From Candidatus Kaiserbacteria bacterium (GTDB lineage: Bacteria > Patescibacteriota > Minisyncoccia > Phycocordibacterales > Phycocordibacteraceae), in contig QIHV01000053.1 in the NCBI GenBank assembly GCA_003229135.1, positions 1 to 10,599 on the forward strand: a stretch of 10,599 bases of DNA, written 5' to 3'. The notes below the pieces were generated by a model. That model was not told the DNA's origin. It made no database searches and saw only the letters and a list, made by a program, of their open reading frames with translations. Shown here piece by piece: positions 1 to 4,790 of this stretch (positions are counted from its first letter, which is position 1; every line of letters starts with the position of its first letter). The position numbers and the translations under genes were made by a program.

Positions 1-29
1 TTCACCAGGATTTTCCACTCTTTCCAAAG

Positions 30-116
30 AAACCATGGAATATGTATGAAAAAAGTCAGTAAGACTTGGGCTAGCGCCCCGGAGCGCGGACTTTTTTCAT
101 ACATATTCCATGGTTT
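30..116. repeat. 28-bp perfect inverted repeat with 31-nt loop
   Basis: Arms at 30-57 and 89-116 are exact reverse complements over 28 bases. The left arm begins AAACCATGGAATATG and ends in a run of A followed by GTC; the right arm begins GAC followed by a T-run. The loop (58-88) contains a smaller GC-rich hairpin, GGGC at 68-71 pairing with GCCC at 76-79. Each strand therefore reads A-run, stem, T-run, so it could act as a bidirectional terminator, for the leftward lipoprotein transcript and for any gene left of the window. A miniature mobile element or a structured RNA are alternatives. No target-site duplication or reading frame is evident. Confidence 0.85.
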
Positions 117-151
117 ATCCAGTTTTCTTTGTTATTTTCTCTGTATTACAA

Positions 152-168
152 TATACAAACTTTGTATA
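152..168. repeat. 17-bp palindrome, operator-like
   Basis: The sequence TATACAAACTTTGTATA is a perfect palindrome with an 8-base half-site either side of a central C. It lies in AT-rich non-coding DNA between the long inverted repeat and the leftward terminator. It has the form of a binding site for a dimeric regulator, but no convincing promoter is seen beside it, so its role is unknown and chance is possible in such AT-rich DNA. Confidence 0.4.
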
Positions 169-172
169 GTGG

Positions 173-227
173 AAAATAAAAAACCTCTCGCTCAGTGCCC
201 CATATAATGAGGCACCTTGCAAGAGGT
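173..227 (-). terminator. Intrinsic terminator of the lipoprotein gene
   Basis: Read on the minus strand, an outer stem ACCTCT/AGAGGT (222-227 with 183-188) and an inner stem GGTGCC/GGGCAC-like (about 211-216 with 194-199) enclose an AT-rich loop. The hairpin is followed at once by six T, an A and four more T (183-173). It lies 16 bases past the stop codon of the lipoprotein gene, the expected place for a rho-independent terminator. Confidence 0.8.
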
Positions 228-243
228 GGTGCGGCCGAAGCGG

Positions 244-804
244 TTACATCGGTGGTGGCGGTGGCTTCCCATGCTTGGCATGGTCTTGCCGAAGTTGTAT
301 CGGCGTCCAGGCATTTTTGTCCATCAACTTTTTAGCAGCTGATGGCGGATACATCTTGATGCCATATGCATCAAGAGCTCTGCACCATACATCGGTGTTA
401 CGCTTAATGATGTCGTTATTAATGGGTCCTGCAAAGGCCCCAACGAATCCTGAAGCTAATCCGTAGTATAGCCCGGCGCTGGCGATAGTGCTGGATGTAA
501 TAGCTACATCCAGAATCTTTGAACTCACAATTGAGCCGGACGAACCACCAATGAAGCCTCCAGTAGCATAACGTGAGCCATAGTACCATGCAGCACGTGC
601 CGTGCTTGGTGTGGTCTGGTTCGCCACTTTAACGCAGCGCGCCTGTGCCGCATCTTGTGAATGAATATCGGCAAGGGTTAACTGCCCAGGACCTTGGTGA
701 AAATATGCCTGCGGCATATTTTGATAAAGATTTGTTGCGCACCCCGCTAACAAAATAACGGCGAAAACCGCAAGTACGGTAAAGCCGCGTGATAGTGTGG
801 CCAT
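244..804 (-). CDS. Small glycine-rich lipoprotein, function unknown
   Basis: A 186-residue exported protein. Residues 1-22 form a lipoprotein signal peptide: a positively charged start (R6), a hydrophobic core, and lipobox LAGC with the acylated cysteine at C22. The mature part is anchored to the membrane by lipid. Residues 79-127 are rich in small residues and glycine (TGGFIGGSSGS, then GLASGFVGAFAG), like glycine-zipper segments that pack in membranes. C57 and C141 flank this segment and could form a disulphide. The tail is basic and ends in five prolines and Met. The start at 804 is set by a strong Shine-Dalgarno sequence (AAAGGAGGG, 811-819) seven bases upstream. The gene has its own promoter and terminator, so it is monocistronic. 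The paired Cys and glycine-rich core recall small Gram-negative lipoproteins, so horizontal acquisition is possible. I do not recognise a named family. Confidence 0.85.
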   Translation of the reverse strand: MATLSRGFTVLAVFAVILLAGCATNLYQNMPQAYFHQGPGQLTLADIHSQDAAQARCVKVANQTTPSTARAAWYYGSRYATGGFIGGSSGSIVSSKILDVAITSSTIASAGLYYGLASGFVGAFAGPINNDIIKRNTDVWCRALDAYGIKMYPPSAAKKLMDKNAWTPIQLRQDHAKHGKPPPPPM

Positions 805-810
805 AATTGA

Positions 811-819
811 CCCTCCTTT
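811..819 (-). promoter_or_regulatory. Strong Shine-Dalgarno site of the lipoprotein gene
   Basis: The minus strand reads AAAGGAGGG, then seven bases, then ATG at 804. It contains a full AGGAGG and is the only good ribosome binding site in front of any protein gene in this window. Confidence 0.85.
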
Positions 820-888
820 AGCTAAACAGCACTAGCCCTAGCCAATGCAGTGAACAATTAGCACAGAGATTCTGTACACCTGCTCATC

Positions 889-917
889 CTTATATCACAT
901 ATGAATTGGTTTGTAAA
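889..917 (-). promoter_or_regulatory. Sigma-70-type promoter for the lipoprotein gene
   Basis: The minus strand carries TTTACA (917-912, -35), a 17-base spacer, and TATAAG (894-889, -10). TGA directly before the -10 forms the extended -10 element TGn. Transcription would start near 882, giving an 80-base leader before the ATG at 804. The -35 box overlaps the foot of the neighbouring hairpin terminator (915-949). Confidence 0.7.
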
Positions 918-949
918 GAGCCGCATTTGCAAAGCAAATGCGGCTCTTT
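915..949 (-). terminator. 16-bp perfect hairpin terminator after the PPIase gene
   Basis: Bases 915-930 and 934-949 are perfect reverse complements separated by three A. The stem is AAAGAGCCGCATTTGC on the plus strand. The GC-rich upper stem ends in a short T run on either strand (CTCTTT), so it could stop transcription both ways. It lies 27 bases past the PPIase stop codon, and closes the leftward gene block. The T run after the stem is weak, so it could instead be mainly an mRNA 3' end stabiliser. Confidence 0.75.
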
Positions 950-976
950 CTGTCGAATTATAACAAGCTAAACGTG

Positions 977-1516
977 TTACTTCGTAGTTGGAGGAGTAAC
1001 TTTTATGAGCTTTACTTCAAATATGAGAGTGGAGTTTGCCGGGATTGGTCCTACAGTCCTATCGCCGTACCCTAGTGCTGGTGGAATAACGAGTTTACGT
1101 GTACCTCCAACCTTCATGCCTGCGACACCCATATCCCAGCCCTTAATTACCTGCCCAGCGCCAAGTGTAAATGTAAACGGCTTATTACCGTGCGCTTTAG
1201 TTGAATCAAATACAGTACCGTTAGACAATGTGCCTACATATTGCACAGAAACTGCATCACCGGCTTTTGCGAGGGCCCCGGTTCCAACAATCTCATCAGT
1301 AACGGAAAGATTATTGGCATTAGTCACAACAGGAGTTGTTGATGCCTCTGGTGTTTTGGATGTGTTTGTATTAGTAGTTTTGGTAGTTGTTTGACTTGTT
1401 GTTGTTATTGGTACACTTTCTCCACTGAGGCGTGCCATAATGGACTGCCCAAAGAAAAGAAACCCAAATGCAATTATAACGGCAAGTGTAATGGCAATAG
1501 CTGTAGAAGTATTCAT
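977..1516 (-). CDS. Membrane-anchored FKBP-type peptidyl-prolyl cis-trans isomerase
   Basis: A 179-residue foldase that speeds cis-trans isomerisation of X-Pro bonds, here placed outside the cytoplasmic membrane. Residues 5-23 are one hydrophobic segment without a lipobox or clear cleavage site, so it is probably a signal anchor. Residues 37-66 are a low-complexity Thr/Ser/Asn linker. Residues 87-173 are a single FKBP domain of about the usual length. The pocket residues of FKBP12 are all present at equivalent places: Y93, F103-D104, F114, V123-I124, W127, Y150 and F166, so it should be catalytically active. No Shine-Dalgarno sequence precedes the ATG; the leader is almost pure A and T. It is last in the leftward block, 24 bases after the DUF5663-like gene, and may fold secreted or surface proteins such as the 952-residue neighbour. 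The fold call is very secure; the location is inferred. Confidence 0.95.
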   Translation of the reverse strand: MNTSTAIAITLAVIIAFGFLFFGQSIMARLSGESVPITTTSQTTTKTTNTNTSKTPEASTTPVVTNANNLSVTDEIVGTGALAKAGDAVSVQYVGTLSNGTVFDSTKAHGNKPFTFTLGAGQVIKGWDMGVAGMKVGGTRKLVIPPALGYGDRTVGPIPANSTLIFEVKLIKVTPPTTK

Positions 1517-1540
1517 AATATTTTTTATATTTTTAATAAA

Positions 1541-1867
1541 TTAAGACGCCTCTTCAGGCACTTTAAGTGCAGCTATATCTTCTGTGACCTCACGCACCGC
1601 CTCAAGTGTTGCATTCTCTGCTCCCGGTACACGCTTTTTAAGGAATGAGGCAACCTCATCACCGCTGGCATCGTGGTCCATTAGCTCATTGAAGTCGCCA
1701 CGTGTTGCGGTGTCCATACGTTCAATAAGACGAGTGAGCGTGCCTTGAAAAATTGTATCAGAAATATCTGTAAGTAGCTGTTCTTGCTCTTCCGGTGTAT
1801 ATGCGGATAAATTTAATGTTGCAAAAAGTGTTTCAACAGGTGAGGTGGTTACGGTGGAAGCGGTCAT
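1541..1867 (-). CDS. Small acidic helical protein, DUF5663-like
   Basis: A 108-residue acidic, soluble protein with no signal peptide or membrane segment. The pattern is an opening hydrophobic stretch (ETLFATLNLSAYT), then EEQEQLLTDISDTIFQGTL with helical periodicity, TRLIERMDTATRGDF, and a second helical region with VASFLKKRVPGAEN and a closing acidic helix. This order (a PEEQ/EEQ motif, then a LTRLIE helix, then a short FLKKRVP segment) resembles, from memory, the DUF5663 family that is widespread in patescibacterial genomes and has no assigned function. The start at 1867 lies 11 bases after the stop of the 952-residue gene, with no Shine-Dalgarno site, so the two are probably cotranscribed. 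The stop is 24 bases before the PPIase gene. The family name is tentative; a DUF-level domain search would settle it. Confidence 0.8.
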   Translation of the reverse strand: MTASTVTTSPVETLFATLNLSAYTPEEQEQLLTDISDTIFQGTLTRLIERMDTATRGDFNELMDHDASGDEVASFLKKRVPGAENATLEAVREVTEDIAALKVPEEAS

Positions 1868-1878
1868 AAGTATTTTGT

Positions 1879-4737
1879 TTATTGTACAACAGATGTGAGC
1901 GTGTGTGGATTAATGTGTGGAATAACATGACCAGAAGAATCTAGAAGTGGTTCAAAACTTTGGTACGGTTGGCTATTAGCGATTGATAGTGGTGAATTAT
2001 GTAGTGTAAGTACGTTAACTCCAGATGCCGCATTATCTCCGCCTCGTTCAAAAAGTATTTGTGCTTTTGGATGTTCACTTAGATATTGATACGCCACAAG
2101 GTGTTGAGCGGACTGGTCGCCGCCATATACAACCAGATCGCCATGTGTGTCAGTATAAATTTGTGTTTCATTAACTGGAATGTGTAAATTATGTGCACCA
2201 ACTTCATACACTGGCGTACCGTGGCTATCAATTATGTGTTGTGTGCGGTCCAGAAAATGCTCAAGTGTTTCGTTATTTGTTGGTCCAACACCAGAATGTG
2301 CAACAATATCTATTAGTTGCTTGTGTAGCTGAGTAGATACGTTTGGTGAGTTATAAAGCACGTCAGAGAAAGAGGTGTGCGCATAGTGACCAAGTACATC
2401 TGGTTTGAGTAATGATGCAACTTCGTGATCAAAAGGCGTGGTTGTCGTTTCCGGAACAGATGGCGATGTTTCCGCTGTGTGTGGTTTCGGTGCAGTGTGT
2501 GCAGTTGGAGATTCCGTAGCGTGCTCCGGTGCTGGTACTGAAGAGTGCCCCGCCGCGTGCGCTTGTGCGTGTATCGGGGACGGCGCGTGCCCTTGCGCGT
2601 GAGACAAGTGCTCTGCCGCTGCGGAAGAGCCCAAAACTCCTCCATGATTTGTAAGTCCGTTCACTGCGTGTACTACTGGTGCTTCAGATATATTAGGCGC
2701 ATCTTGTGTATAGTGTCCGTTAAATTCACTAAAGTTGGCACCCGACACCACCTTTCCACCAACAGTACTTGCAAGAGTGTGCTCAACACCATGACTATCG
2801 GTAAAAATAAGATGCCCGTTTGATGGGTCATACGCCATTGTGTCACTTGTGTACATAAGTCCACTTTCACCAGGCAATCCGTTTGCCCCCGGTTCGGCAA
2901 AACCATACTCTGTGGAAAGAACATGTAATCGTGTATCTAAAATATGTTGCACTTCAGGTGGAGCTGTACTCGGGTCTGGATATGCAACTCGCAACGATTC
3001 TTTTAAATGACCAAAAAGTGCATCTGCACCTTCACCCTTCCCTTCAGTAACGGAAATAATTTCATTCGGTACTTGCGCGTGAGACAAGTGCTCTGCCGCT
3101 GCGGAAGAGCCCAAAACTCCTCCATGATTTGTAAGTCCGTTCACTGTGTGTGCGCCAAGCACCTCCGGTGTAGCGGAAAATCCCGAAACAGGTGGTGCAA
3201 CAGTCGGCGGTGACTGTTCAAATTCGTACTCATTTATTATGTGACTTGCCGCGGCGTCTCCCGGATACGGTTCCCCAGGGTGAAGGTCGTGCCACGCATT
3301 TACATCAGTTTGATGTACCGCAGCGGCAACTTCAGGAGGCAATTTAATATTTTCTAATGAACCACTTGGAGCAGTGGCATGCGGTACACCTCCATGATTT
3401 GTAAGTCCACTCACTGTGTGTTCTGAACCCGAATCAGTAAAAAAATGTGAGGATTCTAATGCAGAAGTAAAACCAACAATTGCTGCTGTTACCATCTCTA
3501 TAGTTTGGCGCTTGTTTTCAATGGCTTCTGATGAACCCTCTTTATATGCTTTTTCTTGTGCAGCAATATCTTCAACTGAAGAAATTGCTTGCTCGCTTTT
3601 TAGTTTGTACTTTTCTGCAGACTTTTGCCCCCATTTTTTTTCATATATTTTCCCTGCTGCGGCACCGGCACCCGTACCTAATACAGCTCCAATACCAGAG
3701 CGAATAATTTTATGTCCGACAACAGCTAGCCCTCCTGCCGCTCCAAATATAGATGCAAAAACAGCAATACGTAGTCCGCGTGTACCTATTTTCCCAATTT
3801 TTTTAGCTTTTTCCGGGCTTATATGAGTATATCGTATGGCAAATTCTTCTATCTTTTTTTCTATTGCCTTATTTCCACGCGCATAGTAGCCAAGCGCCTT
3901 ATTGAGTGACAAACGCCCGCTTTCGTCTAACCCCTCCTTTTTTGCATGCGCTTTCTCATGCAAAGAACGTTTAATTATATCGCTGCTTACCACCATACGG
4001 TTATAGCGATGTAAAACTTTTTCTTTATAGACCTCTTGCGTACGAAGTTTTGTACCAGGCAAGTTCTCTGTATTATGTTTTGTATCAAACCGTTTTTGTG
4101 CCGATTGATTTATTATATTTGCAAACTCTGCACGTGTACGGTCATATGCCTCCCGGAGAGCTTTAACTTGGTCTCTTTGTCGTTGTTGTGGGCTGTCATC
4201 TTTGGTAAGACGTCCGAACATACTCTGGTCTTTGTATTGCTTACGAAACGCTCCAAGATATGCGGCTTCAGCTTTCAACATATTTTGTCGCGCAAGACCC
4301 ACTTGCGCTCTCTCTGCAAGGTGTTGTGCGCGCTCCTGTTGTATGACTTCCGGTGTAGAGTTTAGTTTTGGTGAAGTATCTTTATCTTGGAAAGGGTAGG
4401 AAACGGATGTGATTGTATCTTTCGACATTGGGGTTTCTTGTTGTACTTCCGTTTGTGTACCAATAGTTGACGTTGACCCGGGTACCGACACAGTCTCTTG
4501 CGGTGGTGGAAAGCTTTGAAATATAGATGCTGTTGGTTTGTCGGTATACGACTTCTCTATTGTGCGTAATTTCTCCTCACTCGTAATAATTTCCGACTCT
4601 AAAGAATCTGCCTGAGTCCCATGAGAATGAGCGGCCTTACTTTCAAGTTGTTCTATCAACTCACGTAATTTTATTTCCTCAGAAATACGCTCTGTAGATT
4701 TTTTTGATACGTCGGGTGTTGGTATGTGTTCATTCAT
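1879..4737 (-). CDS. Large membrane-anchored protein with internal repeats, function unknown
   Basis: A 952-residue protein I do not recognise. Residues 1-130 are polar and charged, with coiled-coil character at 15-65. Residues 135-320 are rich in Lys, Glu, Arg and Ala and look helical. Residues 320-366 are a glycine/alanine-rich hydrophobic hairpin (FGAAGGLAVVG, then GAVLGTGAGAAAG) and 413-431 is another hydrophobic stretch, so the N-terminal third is probably cytoplasmic and the rest outside. The outer part carries three copies of a H(T/A)V(S/N)GLTNHGGV motif at 440, 530 and 690. Copies two and three continue identically into LGSSAAAEHLSHAQ. Between and after them are two unidentified globular-looking regions (about 557-685 and 775-952) and a His/Ala/Pro-rich linker (about 713-772). 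There is no signal peptide, LPXTG or protease motif. It lies 53 bases downstream of the VirD4/TraG-like ATPase and has a candidate promoter in that gap. A surface or secretion-apparatus role is inference only. Confidence 0.9.
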   Translation of the reverse strand: MNEHIPTPDVSKKSTERISEEIKLRELIEQLESKAAHSHGTQADSLESEIITSEEKLRTIEKSYTDKPTASIFQSFPPPQETVSVPGSTSTIGTQTEVQQETPMSKDTITSVSYPFQDKDTSPKLNSTPEVIQQERAQHLAERAQVGLARQNMLKAEAAYLGAFRKQYKDQSMFGRLTKDDSPQQRQRDQVKALREAYDRTRAEFANIINQSAQKRFDTKHNTENLPGTKLRTQEVYKEKVLHRYNRMVVSSDIIKRSLHEKAHAKKEGLDESGRLSLNKALGYYARGNKAIEKKIEEFAIRYTHISPEKAKKIGKIGTRGLRIAVFASIFGAAGGLAVVGHKIIRSGIGAVLGTGAGAAAGKIYEKKWGQKSAEKYKLKSEQAISSVEDIAAQEKAYKEGSSEAIENKRQTIEMVTAAIVGFTSALESSHFFTDSGSEHTVSGLTNHGGVPHATAPSGSLENIKLPPEVAAAVHQTDVNAWHDLHPGEPYPGDAAASHIINEYEFEQSPPTVAPPVSGFSATPEVLGAHTVNGLTNHGGVLGSSAAAEHLSHAQVPNEIISVTEGKGEGADALFGHLKESLRVAYPDPSTAPPEVQHILDTRLHVLSTEYGFAEPGANGLPGESGLMYTSDTMAYDPSNGHLIFTDSHGVEHTLASTVGGKVVSGANFSEFNGHYTQDAPNISEAPVVHAVNGLTNHGGVLGSSAAAEHLSHAQGHAPSPIHAQAHAAGHSSVPAPEHATESPTAHTAPKPHTAETSPSVPETTTTPFDHEVASLLKPDVLGHYAHTSFSDVLYNSPNVSTQLHKQLIDIVAHSGVGPTNNETLEHFLDRTQHIIDSHGTPVYEVGAHNLHIPVNETQIYTDTHGDLVVYGGDQSAQHLVAYQYLSEHPKAQILFERGGDNAASGVNVLTLHNSPLSIANSQPYQSFEPLLDSSGHVIPHINPHTLTSVVQ
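2592..2666. repeat. 75-bp direct repeat, copy A (partner at 3072-3146)
   Basis: Bases 2592-2666 are identical to 3072-3146 over 75 positions, and identity resumes after a single mismatch at 2667/3147. The spacing is exactly 480 bp, or 160 codons, so both encode the same residues (about 691-716 and 531-556) in the same frame. Identity at silent positions points to recent duplication or gene conversion. Confidence 0.95.
3072..3146. repeat. 75-bp direct repeat, copy B
   Basis: This is the exact match of 2592-2666, described there. The part encoding GLTNHGGV also has a shorter, diverged third copy at 3386-3420, where a 35-base stretch differs at three or so positions. Confidence 0.95.
3386..3420. 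repeat. Third, partial and diverged copy of the repeat
   Basis: About 35 bases match the GLTNHGGV-coding end of the 75-bp repeats with a few differences, giving HTVSGLTNHGGV at residues 440-451. It lacks the following LGSSAAAEHLSHAQ part, so it is the oldest or a truncated copy. Confidence 0.85.
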
Positions 4738-4750
4738 AGCTATTAACTAT

Positions 4751-4779
4751 ATTATCTACAATTAGATACAAAATTTCAA
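4751..4779 (-). promoter_or_regulatory. Promoter for the 952-residue gene
   Basis: The minus strand has TTGAAA (4779-4774, -35) and GATAAT (4756-4751, -10), each one base off consensus, with a 17-base spacer. Transcription would begin near 4744, leaving a leader of only about seven bases before the ATG at 4737 and no Shine-Dalgarno site. The mRNA would be leaderless or nearly so. Confidence 0.6.
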
Positions 4780-4790
4780 GTGCATAATTA

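Noticed and set aside
2592..3420. Repeats as a CRISPR array
   Set aside because: There are only two full copies and a partial one, with long unequal intervals, all in frame inside a coding gene and with no cas genes.
3416..3826. 136-codon open frame on the plus strand
   Set aside because: It lies wholly opposite the 952-residue gene; composition is that of an antisense shadow and it has no start signals.
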